64,000 bases of DNA from Anaerolineales bacterium (GCA_016927115.1 JAFGNH010000025.1:1-64000); one strand, 5' to 3'; counted from the stretch's first letter, positions 11,700-22,179 are shown. Notes: generated by a model from the sequence alone, not told the origin. Numbers and translations: made by a program.

Positions 11700-12893
11700 G
11701 TGACCGATCTGATCCTGAAACCCGGACGAGAACGTTCTGTTCTCAACCGCCATCCATGGATATTTTCCGGTGCCGTAGCAAAACTTGAGGGAGATGTTCT
11801 CTCCGGTGGCACTACAGAAGTACTTTCATCTGAGGGTGAATGGCTTGCCCGCGGTGCCTATTCACCCCATTCAAAAATCCGGCTACGGATCTGGACCTGG
11901 GAGCAGAACCAGTTAATTGATGAGCAATTCTTCAGATCCCGCATCCTGCGGGCTGCTTCCCTGCGAAGTGATTGGCTGCAGAAGGATGGTGTCAAATCAT
12001 ACCGGCTTTTCTATGCTGAATCAGATGGTCTGCCAGGCCTTATTGTGGATCGATATCAAGATTTTCTGGTGCTGCAGTTCCTCTCAGCAGGGCCGGAATA
12101 TTGGCGAGAGACTATTCTGGATATGCTCTTCGAAATTCCCGATGTCTCGGGCATTTATGAGCGATCAGATGTGGAGGTTCGCAAATTGGAGGGGCTGGAG
12201 CTGCGGACAGGTCTTTGCAGGGGGAAGGAGCCCGGGCAGGATCTGTTGCTGGAAGAAGGATTTCTGAAAATCAGGGTAGATATTAAAAACGGTCATAAAA
12301 CAGGTTTTTACCTGGACCAGCGTGAACATAGACGCTTGATCCACGATCTGCCAGGAAAAGGGCGGATGTTGAACTGTTTCTGCTATACAGGGGCATTTAC
12401 CACCGCAGCGTTATTGGGCGGTGCATCAGAAGTTGTGTCTATAGATTCTTCGGAAGATGCTATTACGCTGGCCAGGGAACATATCAAACTGAATAACCTG
12501 AATCAGGATAAAGCGCATTTCATTGTTGGGGATGTATTCAAGGAGCTGCGAACACTGCGGGATAAGGGAGAATCCTTTGATACGATTGTGCTTGATCCTC
12601 CGAAGTTTGCTCCCACTGTTTCACAAGCAAAAGGCGCTGCCCGGGGTTATAAGGATATCAACCTGCTGGCGTTTAAACTGCTTAAACCGGGTGGAAGGCT
12701 GATCACTTTTTCCTGTTCAGGCGGGATCCATCGTGACCTTTTTCAAAAAATTGTAGCGGATGCTGCGAGGGATGCAGGTGTTGATGCGGTTATTGAGAAG
12801 ACTTTAAGTCAGCCTGCCGACCATCCAATAAGCCTGCAGTTCCCTGAAAGCCGTTATCTTAAGGGGCTGGTATGCAGGGTTGTACCCGGCTAG
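11700..12893 (+). CDS. Class I rRNA large-subunit methyltransferase, RlmI-like
   Basis: A 397-residue SAM-dependent methyltransferase of the RlmI (23S rRNA m5C1962) type. It starts with a PUA-like RNA-binding domain (LKPGRERSVLNRHPWIFSGAV), then the EEH-like linker (YLDQREHRRLI), SAM motif I (LNCFCYTGAFTTAA) and the catalytic LDPPKFAP. A Cys in FSCSGG matches the second catalytic position of m5C enzymes. The start is GTG at 11700 after AGGGA. It sits 126 bp after ligA, possibly in one unit, and ends at a strong terminator. Confidence 0.88.
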   Translation: MTDLILKPGRERSVLNRHPWIFSGAVAKLEGDVLSGGTTEVLSSEGEWLARGAYSPHSKIRLRIWTWEQNQLIDEQFFRSRILRAASLRSDWLQKDGVKSYRLFYAESDGLPGLIVDRYQDFLVLQFLSAGPEYWRETILDMLFEIPDVSGIYERSDVEVRKLEGLELRTGLCRGKEPGQDLLLEEGFLKIRVDIKNGHKTGFYLDQREHRRLIHDLPGKGRMLNCFCYTGAFTTAALLGGASEVVSIDSSEDAITLAREHIKLNNLNQDKAHFIVGDVFKELRTLRDKGESFDTIVLDPPKFAPTVSQAKGAARGYKDINLLAFKLLKPGGRLITFSCSGGIHRDLFQKIVADAARDAGVDAVIEKTLSQPADHPISLQFPESRYLKGLVCRVVPG

Positions 12894-12930
12894 GGAAATC
12901 ACCAGGAAAAGGGAATTTTAAAATATCAAG

Positions 12931-12967
12931 AAACGGTAAGGTTATGATCCACAGAACCTTACCGTTT
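12931..12967. terminator. Bidirectional terminator
   Basis: Perfect 13-bp stem AAACGGTAAGGTT (12931-12943) with 12955-12967, 11-nt loop, followed by TTTTTATTT on the plus strand. It separates the convergent methyltransferase and CpXC-protein genes. Confidence 0.85.
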
Positions 12968-13000
12968 TTATTTCTGCAGCGATTCCTCTGTTACGGAGGG

Positions 13001-14344
13001 TCAGCCATTTTTCATTTTGTTGCGCATTGAAACCCGGAGAGCATATTGATGAAGCTGTTTCAACCGGGCGGTTTGCTCGGGGTCCAAATCTTCCTGATAA
13101 GCCCCTTGCATCATTGCATTCAGGCAGTCCTCATCGATTTCCTCTGCGCGAGAATTGATCAGCGTCTTGGCTTCTTCAATATCTTCGGAATCCATAATTT
13201 CCTGAGCCAGCTGGAGGCCGCCGGGCAGGGAAGATCTGATAAGGTTTCTTATCTGTTGGTCAACTGTATTCAAACGATCGAGGAGTTCATGGTCTTTCTT
13301 TTCCTGGGCTGTGCGAATATTCGCTTGCAGGATTCCCAGAAAGAGCTCATCAATATACGGCAGCGCAGCCATCACTGCCTTCTCCACTTCCTTTGCGTTT
13401 ACGATGGATTGAAGGAGGGCATTGGATTGATTGACCCTTGCTTCCTGCAGCTTATCGATTTCATCGGTTAGATCGAGGATGGTCTTCCGGAGCTTTTCCA
13501 GCCGTTCTTTCTCGGAATCCACAGCAGCATCAATTTTCTCAGTGAGGAGCTGGAAGAAGGTGTAATCGAGAGCAGGCCGTATCATGCTGACCAGAGCGGA
13601 GACCCGATCTTCGTTCGGAGCTTTGATCAATAGATCAAGAATCGCCTCGCGATCCAGTTTATCGCCGTATTCTTTCAGGCTTTCGGCCGCAGTCCGGATT
13701 TCCTTCTCCTGTGTTTCAAGCTTTTTACCAAAGGTTGTCAGGCGGAGTAAGGCTTCGATTTTTTGGGCAGCCGCAGTTCTCGCTCGTTCATCAGGAGTTG
13801 CTTGCAGTGCGTAGCTGGCAAGTTGGAAAAAAGTCTCATCCAGGTCCTGATCATGCTCGCTTGCGAACATTTCATGCTGGTCATCTGGCAGGCGTAGTAT
13901 GTCTTCGAGCAGGCGCATTTTTGCTTTCTGATCTTCTATCTGTTCCTTTGTGATTCCGTCTGCCTCCAGGATTCGTTCCACCAATCCCTGGAAGGTAAGA
14001 GCTGATTGGGGCTGCAGAAGATAGGCTTTGCGTTTTTCCATAGGCAGACTGTTTGTTACTTCATTGATCAGTTTGCCGATTATCCGTTCCTGCTCATTCT
14101 TGGGCAGCCCAACTTCGACAGGAATGTAAGTAAGCAGCAGTTCCTTCTGGGGATCATGATAAACAAGAGGCGTCGGAATCTGCCACTGCGTATTACACAC
14201 AGGGCACTGAGCTGCGTTAAGTGAACCTGAGAGCAGATGTGCTTTCAGGTTCGGGTTTGTACCAACATCGATGAGTTGATAGAATTCCGCCTGGACGGGA
14301 TTCTGACAATTAGGGCAGCGTATTTGTGTTATATTTGCTGGCAT
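13001..14344 (-). CDS. CpXC-domain protein with long helical C-terminus
   Basis: A 447-residue soluble protein. The first 120 residues match the CpXC zinc-ribbon domain (RCPNC ... AQCPVC ... WQIPTPLVYHDP), a family common in Chloroflexota and Firmicutes with unknown function. The rest is almost entirely helical and rich in Lys/Glu/Leu with coiled-coil character (about 150-360). It follows the histidine kinase gene by 26 bp, so the two may be cotranscribed. No catalytic motif is seen. Confidence 0.8.
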   Translation of the reverse strand: MPANITQIRCPNCQNPVQAEFYQLIDVGTNPNLKAHLLSGSLNAAQCPVCNTQWQIPTPLVYHDPQKELLLTYIPVEVGLPKNEQERIIGKLINEVTNSLPMEKRKAYLLQPQSALTFQGLVERILEADGITKEQIEDQKAKMRLLEDILRLPDDQHEMFASEHDQDLDETFFQLASYALQATPDERARTAAAQKIEALLRLTTFGKKLETQEKEIRTAAESLKEYGDKLDREAILDLLIKAPNEDRVSALVSMIRPALDYTFFQLLTEKIDAAVDSEKERLEKLRKTILDLTDEIDKLQEARVNQSNALLQSIVNAKEVEKAVMAALPYIDELFLGILQANIRTAQEKKDHELLDRLNTVDQQIRNLIRSSLPGGLQLAQEIMDSEDIEEAKTLINSRAEEIDEDCLNAMMQGAYQEDLDPEQTARLKQLHQYALRVSMRNKMKNG

Positions 14345-14370
14345 AGGTAACCTTTACAATAATGTGATAT

Positions 14371-15933
14371 TTACTCGGAATTACACGGGAGCGAGAAACA
14401 AATTCTCGCGCCATCCTGATAGGATTCATCCACCCAGATGTGGCCTCCATGTGCTTCGATTACCGCTTTGGCCAGGTATAAACCAAGGCCTGCACCAGAA
14501 GTCTTTTTTACAGCTGTGCGAGCTCTATAGAAACGGTCAAAGATATACGGAATGTCGTCCGGATCCACGCCGGGCCCGTGATCGCTGACACAGAGTATGT
14601 ATTCATCGCTGGTGCTTCGGCCGGATAGGGTGATCTCACCACCATCAGGTGAATATTTTACTGCGTTTGAAAGCAGATTTGTAATAACCTGGGTGATTCT
14701 TTCCTCATCTGCTATGATGACTGCGAAATTTTCTGTAACAGTGCTCTGGAAAGTATGTTTCCCGGATTGTGTCTTGAAGCGTTCGATCAGACGTGTTGTG
14801 AGCCTGCCGAGATTGACTTCCGACAGGTTAAGGACAGGAGCACCAGATTGAAGTCTTGAGGCATCCAGCAAGTCGTCGATAAGCTCTGCCAAACGGTCTG
14901 ATTCTTCTTCGATTACTGCCAGGCTGTCCTGTACCGTTTTCCGATCCCAGTGTGCGTCCTCACGCCGAAGTGTACCCACATAACCTTTTATCAGCGCAAC
15001 AGGGGTGCGCAGTTCATGGCTGATAACGGAGATGAAAGAGCTTTTGAGTTCTTCAGCCTCGCGGAATTTTGTAATATCCCGAATGTTTGCCACAATACTG
15101 AGCAAGCTTTCATCTGCTGAAAAAATGGGTGCATAGGTTATCCCGATGCTGATCAGACTCTTATCCTTTCGAATAAGGTCGCCCTCAACGTAAATCGAGG
15201 AGGGTGAATTCTTGGCAGGCCATCCGGTAGAGATTGCTTCTTCGAGAGAGGAACCAGGTTCACGCCGTTTCCATTGGATGATAGCGGCATGGTTCTGATA
15301 CAGGACATCTTCTTCCATATGCCCTGTCAGTCGAGAGCAGGCAAGATTAAAGCGGCTGAATTGCAGCTCCGGGTTCAGCAGGAAAAGCCCATCTGCTGTG
15401 GAATCAAGGACTGCATCAAGAAATTTCTTCTGCTGGGTAGCCTGGGTGAACAACCGTGCATTCATGACAGCGATCGCTGCCTGTGAAGCAAAAGACTCCA
15501 GAAAAGATGTATCCTCCGCAGAGAAGCGGCTGCGGTAAGAGCGAAACATAAAAATAGTGCCCACCACTTTCTGTTCAATCAGGAGAGGTAATCCGACACT
15601 TGTCAGCAAACCGTGGGATGCTGATTGGATGATACGTTGGAGGCGGGTGTTGACCTCCATGATTTCGAACCGGCCTGGATCTTCTGATTCAGGGATTTCC
15701 TTAAAAAGCGGTTCAAGATGTGAGAGAAATGCAGGATTGATCCCATACGATGCTGAGATTCGCCAATCGCCATTTTCTTCACGCAGTGCGATAAGACCCG
15801 CATGGCTGGCAAGGAGTTCGGCAGAGGCACGCAGAAGACGCGCCAATACTGTGCGGAGGTCAAGCTCCTCTGTGATCGATCTGGATATTTCCAGAAGGTA
15901 ATCACGTTGCCGAACCCTGAAATCAGGCAGCAT
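14371..15933 (-). CDS. Soluble GAF-PAS sensor histidine kinase
   Basis: A 520-residue two-component sensor without membrane helices. An N-terminal GAF domain (about 15-165) and a PAS domain (about 170-285) precede the HisKA H-box (VISHELRTPVALIKG) and an HATPase domain with N-box (NLLSNAVKYSPDGG), G1 (DHGPGVDP) and G2 (GAGLGLYLAKAVIEAHGG). It probably senses a cytosolic signal or redox state. No response regulator is adjacent; the nearest are at 23-25 kb. It starts 9 bp after the aminotransferase gene ends, which suggests cotranscription. Confidence 0.92.
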   Translation of the reverse strand: MLPDFRVRQRDYLLEISRSITEELDLRTVLARLLRASAELLASHAGLIALREENGDWRISASYGINPAFLSHLEPLFKEIPESEDPGRFEIMEVNTRLQRIIQSASHGLLTSVGLPLLIEQKVVGTIFMFRSYRSRFSAEDTSFLESFASQAAIAVMNARLFTQATQQKKFLDAVLDSTADGLFLLNPELQFSRFNLACSRLTGHMEEDVLYQNHAAIIQWKRREPGSSLEEAISTGWPAKNSPSSIYVEGDLIRKDKSLISIGITYAPIFSADESLLSIVANIRDITKFREAEELKSSFISVISHELRTPVALIKGYVGTLRREDAHWDRKTVQDSLAVIEEESDRLAELIDDLLDASRLQSGAPVLNLSEVNLGRLTTRLIERFKTQSGKHTFQSTVTENFAVIIADEERITQVITNLLSNAVKYSPDGGEITLSGRSTSDEYILCVSDHGPGVDPDDIPYIFDRFYRARTAVKKTSGAGLGLYLAKAVIEAHGGHIWVDESYQDGARICFSLPCNSE

Positions 15934-15942
15934 AATGGCGGT

Positions 15943-17259
15943 TTATCTCTCCTTCTCAGCTTCGGTGATGGAGGCTTCCAGGATCTTCAGGGATTCATCG
16001 ATAATCGATTGTGAGATATTCAGCGGTGGCGCAAGACGAACAACGCTCTCACCACATCCCAGTGTGATAAGACCATTTTCAAATGCGATTTTTTCCACCC
16101 GATCACGCAGAGCCTTGTCCGGCTTGCGAGATTGTTTATCTTTGACAAAATCAATTCCGATCATAAGACCTTTACCACGTACATCTCCAATAGATGGATG
16201 GCGAACCTGGATTTCAGCAAGTGCGTCCATAAAATAGGTTCCCATTTCAGCCGCATTTTCCCGGAAGGATGCACCAATCAGTTCGAGTGTTGCCAGCCCT
16301 GCGCTGCAAGCCAGTGGATTCCCGCCATACGTGTTGCCGTGAGCACCCATGGGCCAATCCATCACGCTCTCTCTGGCCATAATCCCGCCCAGCGGAACGC
16401 CGGATGCTATGCCCTTTGCAAAGCAGACAATATCTGGCTCTACGTCCCAGTGCTCGATAGCCCACCACTTGCCTGTACGCCCGACACCTGCCTGGACTTC
16501 ATCATCAATCAGCAGGATGCCATATTTATCGCAGAGCTTCCGCAAAGCGGGGAAGAATCCATCTGTGGGAACAATGTATCCGCCTTCTCCCTGGATCGGC
16601 TCAACAAGGATGGCAGCGCAGTCATCAGGAGGAAGTGCATGCTTCAGGATGACATTTTCGATGTAATCAACGACCGTTTCACCATAATCGCGGCCATTTG
16701 TCTCCAGGATTGGACGGTATGGATCGGGATACGGGGCATGCACGACACCATTCATCAGCGGCATGAATCCCTGGCGGTATACTGGTTTACTGGCAGTGAA
16801 AGCCAGAGCTCCCATTGTACGACCATGAAAGGCTCCATAGAACCCGATAAACTGCTGCCGGCCTGTATGGTGGCGGGCCAGTTTGATCGCTGCTTCTACT
16901 GCTTCTGCACCGGAGTTTCCCAGAAAAATCTTTGCCGGCTCTTTAAACGGAGCGGTAGATACCAGTTTTTCGGAAAATTTAATCCAGACCGGATGGTAAA
17001 AATCCGAGGATATGTGCAGAAATTTTTCTGCTTGATCCTTGATTGATTGAACTACTTTAGGATGGCTGTGTCCGGTTGAGCACACCGCAATTCCAGCCGC
17101 GAGGTCAATATAGCGGTTCCCCTCAACATCCCAGACTTCAGACCCCTTTCCATGATCCATAACAAATGGGTATGCTCGTGGATAGGATGGCGAAATAACA
17201 GCTTTATCTCTCTCTAAATAGGCTTCAGTTTTAGATCCAATCTGTTTTGATGTGCTCAC
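15943..17259 (-). CDS. Class-III PLP aminotransferase (GABA/ornithine type)
   Basis: A 438-residue fold-type I aminotransferase. The PLP lysine is in CFAKGIASGVPLGG; also visible are NSGAEAVEAAIKLAR, the GAFHGRTMGALA segment and the DDEVQAG aspartate motif. The sequence is nearest to the acetylornithine/4-aminobutyrate aminotransferase group found in archaea and Chloroflexota; substrate cannot be fixed. The start is GTG at 17259, ten nt after GGAGG. It appears to head an operon with the histidine kinase and CpXC genes. Confidence 0.9.
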   Translation of the reverse strand: MSTSKQIGSKTEAYLERDKAVISPSYPRAYPFVMDHGKGSEVWDVEGNRYIDLAAGIAVCSTGHSHPKVVQSIKDQAEKFLHISSDFYHPVWIKFSEKLVSTAPFKEPAKIFLGNSGAEAVEAAIKLARHHTGRQQFIGFYGAFHGRTMGALAFTASKPVYRQGFMPLMNGVVHAPYPDPYRPILETNGRDYGETVVDYIENVILKHALPPDDCAAILVEPIQGEGGYIVPTDGFFPALRKLCDKYGILLIDDEVQAGVGRTGKWWAIEHWDVEPDIVCFAKGIASGVPLGGIMARESVMDWPMGAHGNTYGGNPLACSAGLATLELIGASFRENAAEMGTYFMDALAEIQVRHPSIGDVRGKGLMIGIDFVKDKQSRKPDKALRDRVEKIAFENGLITLGCGESVVRLAPPLNISQSIIDESLKILEASITEAEKER

Positions 17260-17537
17260 GAATTGGTTACCTCCATGGGGTAGGATGAGTTTGTTGAATT
17301 CTCATTGCTCTTCGATCCTGTTTGATCTGACAGGTCCAGACAGGCGTCAAGCTTGAGGGTGGAGATCCTTACTCACGAAATTATATCACTGCACATTAGT
17401 GTAGCCATACTGAAGGCAGCATTTGGAAGCAACCATCCAGAATCCCACTCCTGGAAAGGGTACAAGCGGGGCATCTGTGATGAGAAAACTCCTGTGGCCA
17501 TGATATTCCCGGTCTGAGCGATTCCTGCAATAAAAAA
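17260..17537. other. Intergenic stretch without recognised feature
   Basis: About 280 bp between the aminotransferase start and the ftsH terminator. It must contain the aminotransferase promoter, but no convincing -35/-10 pair, riboswitch or small gene was seen. Confidence 0.5.
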
Positions 17538-17564
17538 AGGCTGTCAGAATTATTCTGACAGCCT
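17538..17564 (-). terminator. Terminator of ftsH
   Basis: 12-bp perfect stem AGGCTGTCAGAA with a 3-nt loop; on the minus strand it is followed by seven T residues. It lies 20 bp after the ftsH stop codon. Confidence 0.9.
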
Positions 17565-17584
17565 GTTGTGTGCTGGTGAAGGGA

Positions 17585-19480
17585 TTAATTTTTACTGGTG
17601 AGTTGATACGGAGTACCACCATTCTTTACTGGCACTTCGATATCAAATAGTTCTTCAAAAGCTTTTCGCTCGAGTGTTTCCTGTTCGATCAGGGTTTGAG
17701 CGATCAGATCAAGTTGTACACGGTAATTGGAAAGAATTTCAAGAGCACGTTCGTAGGAAGATTCAACAATCTGCCTTACTTCGCTATCGATAATTTCCGC
17801 AATACTTTCAGAGTAGTCTCGCTGTTCTGAAATTTCTCTGCCAAGGAAAACCAGTTCTTCTTTCTGGCCATAAACCATGGGGCCGAGCTTCTTGCTCATA
17901 CCCATGCGGGTGACCATGGTTCTGGCCTTTTTTGTTACCTGCTCCAGATCATGGGAGGCGCCGGAAGTAATATCGTTAAAAACCAGTTCCTCTGCGGCGC
18001 GGCCACCAAGACTACCGGTAATGTCGGCCAGCAATTTGTTTCGCGAAATCAGAATGCGGTCCTCTTCGGGCAGGGCAATGGTGAAACCACCTGCCATACC
18101 ACGGGAAATTATGCTGACCTTATGGACGGGGTCGCATTCCGGGATGGCATGCATAACAACTGCATGTCCTGCTTCATGATACGCAACAATTTTCTTTTCC
18201 TCATCGGTGATGAGTCGGCTTTTTCTTTCGGGTCCGGCAATGACGCGTTCCACAGCTTCTTGAAGCTCGTCGGCTTCAATAATCTTTTTGTCCCTGCGGG
18301 CAGCCAGGATGGCAGCTTCATTGACCAGGTTTTCCAGGTCAGCACCGACAAAGCCTGGAGTCGCCTTTGCCACTACAGCGAGATCCACATCCGGACCAAA
18401 TGGTTTACCCCGGGCGTGTATCTTCAGGATAGCTTCCCGGCCCCGCATATCCGGTCTATCAAGAATTACACGGCGGTCGAACCTGCCGGGGCGCAGCAAT
18501 GCAGGATCCAGCACGTCAGGCCGGTTGGTTGCGGCCATAATGATAACGTTGGTATCAGTATCGAATCCGTCCATCTCCACGAGAAGCTGATTCAGGGTTT
18601 GTTCGCGTTCGTCATGGCTTCCGCCCAGTCCAGCGCCACGCTGGCGGCCGACTGCGTCGATTTCATCCACAAAGACGATACATGGAGAATGGCGTTTTGC
18701 CTGTTCGAACAGATCACGAACGCGGCTGGCGCCGACACCGACAAACATTTCGACAAATTCAGAGCCGGAGATGGTGAAGAATGGCACACCAGCTTCACCG
18801 GATACCGCTTTCGCCAGCAGCGTTTTTCCTGTTCCTGGTGGGCCCATCAACAACACACCCTTCGGAATCCTGGCGCCAAGGCTGATGAATTTTTCAGGTT
18901 CCTTCAGGAATTCAACAACTTCGCTGAGTTCTTCCTGCGCTTCCTCAACACCTGCGACATCTTCGAATGTAACTGTTGGCTGGTCACCGGTGAACATTCG
19001 TGCCCGGCTTTTGCCAAATGAAAGCGCTTGATTGTTACTGCCTTGAGCCTGGCGCAGCATGAATACCATCAAGCCAACCACGAGAAGGGCTGGGAGGATG
19101 TAGGTTATCAGGCTGAGTACTGTATTCCAATCACTGGGTTCTTTGATTTCAAGCTGGACATTATCTGCTGAAAGATGGTCAGGTGATACACCCAGGTTTC
19201 CCAGCTGTTCAACCAGTGTCGTGGAAGACTCCTTGCGGGATAAGGCATTGCTGCCATCACGCATAACAATCTCAAGCTCGTTTTCATCCACTATGATTTT
19301 GGCAATTTCACCCTGTTTGATCAGGTCAGCCAATTCATTGAAGTAAAGACGGCTGTCCTGGGGCATGCTGCCGTTAAAGCGGATGATGAGTACTGCCACA
19401 ATGACGATTAGCATAAGCACAACGAGTGAGCTTCTGCCCATGGGGCTATTTTGCTGTAAATCTCTTTTCGGTCTGTTCAT
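17585..19480 (-). CDS. ftsH: ATP-dependent zinc metalloprotease FtsH
   Basis: Membrane-anchored AAA protease that degrades damaged or regulatory membrane and cytosolic proteins. The 631-residue chain has an N-terminal TM helix (about 16-35), an extracytoplasmic domain, a second TM (about 114-135), the AAA module (Walker A GPPGTGKT, Walker [13 protein letters not shown], second region of homology [17 protein letters not shown]) and the metalloprotease site HEAGH with a downstream acidic residue (SGASHDLEQ). Length and order are typical. A TATAAT box lies on this strand at 19539-19534 but its -35 is poor. Confidence 0.98.
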   Translation of the reverse strand: MNRPKRDLQQNSPMGRSSLVVLMLIVIVAVLIIRFNGSMPQDSRLYFNELADLIKQGEIAKIIVDENELEIVMRDGSNALSRKESSTTLVEQLGNLGVSPDHLSADNVQLEIKEPSDWNTVLSLITYILPALLVVGLMVFMLRQAQGSNNQALSFGKSRARMFTGDQPTVTFEDVAGVEEAQEELSEVVEFLKEPEKFISLGARIPKGVLLMGPPGTGKTLLAKAVSGEAGVPFFTISGSEFVEMFVGVGASRVRDLFEQAKRHSPCIVFVDEIDAVGRQRGAGLGGSHDEREQTLNQLLVEMDGFDTDTNVIIMAATNRPDVLDPALLRPGRFDRRVILDRPDMRGREAILKIHARGKPFGPDVDLAVVAKATPGFVGADLENLVNEAAILAARRDKKIIEADELQEAVERVIAGPERKSRLITDEEKKIVAYHEAGHAVVMHAIPECDPVHKVSIISRGMAGGFTIALPEEDRILISRNKLLADITGSLGGRAAEELVFNDITSGASHDLEQVTKKARTMVTRMGMSKKLGPMVYGQKEELVFLGREISEQRDYSESIAEIIDSEVRQIVESSYERALEILSNYRVQLDLIAQTLIEQETLERKAFEELFDIEVPVKNGGTPYQLTSKN

Positions 19481-19571
19481 GAATACTATCTAATCTCCGA
19501 ATGCAATCGCTATGAAATATGGAATATCATTGAATTATACCGCAGCTGAAGGTGACCTGCTAGAAATCATG

Positions 19572-20615
19572 CTACGGGGCGTTTATTGGACAGGTTGGAT
19601 AAAGCAGGCAAATCCAGATCCAGAACGGTACAAGACCTCCTATAGCTACAAACGCCAGTAAACTGAGAGTAATGGCAAGCCAATCAATTCTTATGATGTC
19701 TGCAGATGGAAACAGTTCTGTTTTTTCATTTGATTCGTCATTTGGTAAGGCTGATATCGAAAAACCTTCCTGCGGTAATTCGAGTTCTTTGCTCTCATAC
19801 ACTTCCAGTACCCGGCCGAATTGGTCCGCCGTTCGGTAACGAGCTGAAGGCTCCTTGGCGAGGACTTTAAAGATGATCTGCTCCAGGGTTGCGGGAATGT
19901 CGGCATTCAGCTGACGTGGAGAGGGTGGAGGTTGGGTTAGATGCATTTCAAGCAGTTCCTCTGCATCTGTATGAATAAAGGGCAGCGAACCTGTAACCAT
20001 TTCATAGAGCATGATGCCCAGTGAATAAACATCACTCGCTGCTGAAGGAGCACCACCTGCTGCAACTTCAGGAGCAAGATACTGCGGGCTTCCCCAGATG
20101 ATTTCGGAGTGTTCTTCCGGGTTGATATCTGCCAGTGTACGGGCAATTCCGAAATCAGCGATTTTAACTCGTCCATCTGTGGTCAGCAAAATGTTCTGTG
20201 GTTTCAAATCACAATGTACCAGACCAGCGCGATGTGCATAGCCGGCGCCTGAACAGATCTGCTGCATGAGATGTACTGCCAGAGGGATGGGCAGCGGGGA
20301 ATTTTGCCGGAGGTAGCTCTTCAGGTCCTGTCCTTCAATATATTCCATCACCAGGTAGGCGATTTCACTATCCAGACCAAAATCGAACACGGTTACAAGG
20401 TTGGGATGGCTGAGATTGGCAGCTGCGCGGGCTTCGTGGTGAAATCTCTCGATAAACTGGGTATTGTTTGATAATTCAGTGTGCAGTAGTTTGATAGCAG
20501 TGTCACGCAGCAGGTTTTTATCCTGTGCATGATAGACATCTGCCATTCCTCCGCTTCCAAGATGGGAGAGAATCCAGTAGCGATTGGCAATCAGTGTTCC
20601 TGGTTTAATATCCAC
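19572..20615 (-). CDS. Ser/Thr protein kinase with C-terminal membrane anchor
   Basis: A 347-residue Hanks-type kinase: glycine loop LGSGGMADVYHA, Lys in AIKLL, catalytic loop HCDLKPQN (HRD variant with Cys), DFG, and APE (YLAPE). After residue 280 comes a short linker and one strongly hydrophobic segment (about 308-340) that anchors it in the membrane, with almost no extracellular sensor. The gene is divergent from the lipid kinase gene. No cognate phosphatase is adjacent; a PP2C phosphatase lies at 27 kb. Confidence 0.93.
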   Translation of the reverse strand: MDIKPGTLIANRYWILSHLGSGGMADVYHAQDKNLLRDTAIKLLHTELSNNTQFIERFHHEARAAANLSHPNLVTVFDFGLDSEIAYLVMEYIEGQDLKSYLRQNSPLPIPLAVHLMQQICSGAGYAHRAGLVHCDLKPQNILLTTDGRVKIADFGIARTLADINPEEHSEIIWGSPQYLAPEVAAGGAPSAASDVYSLGIMLYEMVTGSLPFIHTDAEELLEMHLTQPPPSPRQLNADIPATLEQIIFKVLAKEPSARYRTADQFGRVLEVYESKELELPQEGFSISALPNDESNEKTELFPSADIIRIDWLAITLSLLAFVAIGGLVPFWIWICLLYPTCPINAP

Positions 20616-20667
20616 AACAGCTCCTGTTCAGGTGGATTCTAATCGCAGAATGGAACGCGGGCAAATG

Positions 20668-20703
20668 ATTATACCTTACTATGATTGAACTTCAGATTAT
20701 AAT
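20668..20703. promoter_or_regulatory. Opposed TATAAT boxes between divergent kinase genes
   Basis: TATAAT occurs on the minus strand at 20673-20668 (towards the Ser/Thr kinase) and on the plus strand at 20698-20703 (towards the lipid kinase). Neither has a good -35 hexamer at 16-18 bp, so this is only a plausible divergent promoter pair. Confidence 0.35.
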
Positions 20704-20719
20704 GTGAGCGGAGGAATGG

Positions 20720-21706
20720 ATGACAAAGACAGCTGCTCTGATCCACAATGATGCTGCCGGACCTGTTCCCTCGCGAACATTATTATCCCGGGCAGTTCGT
20801 GAGCTTGAAAGAGGTGGATGGGAAATTGATGTATACGAACCGGAGAGCGGTCGCAGTATCTCGGATCTTGCCAGTCAGGCAGTACACCAGCAAAAGGATG
20901 CTGTTTTTGTTGCCGGGGGCGACGGAACTGTGGGAAGTGTGGCAGCTGTACTCGCAGGCAGTGACACGGCGCTCGGCGTGCTTCCTGCCGGGACAGCCAA
21001 TGTATGGGCACAGGAGTTGGGTTTGCGGGGATTGGACTGGATCCATTTGTATGCACTGGAGGAAGCTGCGCGGCGTCTTGTTGAAGGCAGCGTTCGCGAG
21101 GTGGATGTAGGCGTGTGCAATGATCTGGCTTTCTTGATGTGGACTGGCATCGGACTTGATGCCCAGGTTGTAAGTGCGATGGAGCCACGCGAACGCTGGG
21201 AAAAGACATTTGGAATAGCACACTACGCAAGCCAGGCTCTGGTCAGCACAATGATGTACACAGGGGTTCCCATGCGGGTTTCTTCTGGTGAAAAGCAGTG
21301 GGAGCGGCGGTTTTTAATGGCGATTGCATCCAACATTCGGTCTTATGCAGGCGGAATTGTCGAACTTTCTCCCGATGCAAAGGTTGATGATGGTCTGTTG
21401 GAATTCTGGCTTTTCGAAGGCAAGAATATGGCTGATGCACTCTGGATCGTTCTTCAGATTCTACGGGGGGATTTGATGGAAACTCCAGGAGTGGTCCATT
21501 TCCAGGCAGCTGAGGCATTATTTGAGGCAGAAGGGACACTTACGCTCCACATGGATGGAGAACCCCGTCAGATGGAGCCTCCCCTCAGATTTTCTGTTAA
21601 ACACAAATCATTGAAAATAATTTGCCCTGCAGAACGCACCAACCCGCTTTACACGGTTCTTCATCCTCCGGTGCTGCCAGGTTCTTCACCAGGGTCGGAA
21701 TTGTGA
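20720..21706 (+). CDS. Diacylglycerol/lipid kinase family protein
   Basis: A 328-residue ATP-dependent lipid kinase of the DgkB/YegS type. It has the phosphate-binding AGGDGTVG motif (about residue 66), GVLPAGTANVWA, and the C-terminal substrate lobe ending in a TLHMDGEP motif. GGAGG precedes the ATG. It probably recycles diacylglycerol or phosphorylates a related lipid. Its stop overlaps the GTG start of the next gene (GTGA), so translation is coupled. Confidence 0.9.
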   Translation: MTKTAALIHNDAAGPVPSRTLLSRAVRELERGGWEIDVYEPESGRSISDLASQAVHQQKDAVFVAGGDGTVGSVAAVLAGSDTALGVLPAGTANVWAQELGLRGLDWIHLYALEEAARRLVEGSVREVDVGVCNDLAFLMWTGIGLDAQVVSAMEPRERWEKTFGIAHYASQALVSTMMYTGVPMRVSSGEKQWERRFLMAIASNIRSYAGGIVELSPDAKVDDGLLEFWLFEGKNMADALWIVLQILRGDLMETPGVVHFQAAEALFEAEGTLTLHMDGEPRQMEPPLRFSVKHKSLKIICPAERTNPLYTVLHPPVLPGSSPGSEL

Positions 21707-22179
21707 AGAGGTCTGCTGATGTTGTGAAAATACTGCTGCCGGCTGCAGGATTTTTAAGCGGCCTGTTTCTGACACTGCTGTTTTTGGTGCTGTTGCCGAA
21801 AATATTTTCACTGAAGGGGACAACATCATCCGCTGGCTATACGGCTACGGTGATTCCATATGTCTTTACAAAACCACAGCAGACGGAAACACAGGAAACA
21901 CCAACAACGGCAGGTTCACAGCTTGACCTGAATATTGTAAAGTATACAGCAGGCGATAGCGTGATTGTCAGCCATACGGAAGGCCAGGGACTACGGCTTC
22001 GAGAGTATCCTTCGCTTGGCTCGCAGATGCTTTTCCTTGCCCAGGAAGGGGATCTGTACATAGTTGTAGGAGGGCCTTCGGATGCGGATGGATACCGGTG
22101 GTGGTATCTGGAGAATCAACAGGATACTGCACAAAGGGGCTGGGGGGTTGAGGAATTTTTAGAACAAATTAATGAGTAG
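21703..22179 (+). CDS. Membrane-anchored SH3-type domain protein
   Basis: A 158-residue protein with an N-terminal TM helix (about 10-32) and an extracytoplasmic bacterial SH3-like domain (GLRLREYPSLGSQMLFLAQEGD...GYRWWYLE...GWGVEEF), a fold often used for cell-wall or peptide binding. The start chosen is GTG at 21703, overlapping the stop of the lipid kinase; the open frame extends further upstream inside that gene, but those residues look out of frame. Role unknown; coupling to the lipid kinase may be only regulatory. Confidence 0.72.
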   Translation: MKRSADVVKILLPAAGFLSGLFLTLLFLVLLPKIFSLKGTTSSAGYTATVIPYVFTKPQQTETQETPTTAGSQLDLNIVKYTAGDSVIVSHTEGQGLRLREYPSLGSQMLFLAQEGDLYIVVGGPSDADGYRWWYLENQQDTAQRGWGVEEFLEQINE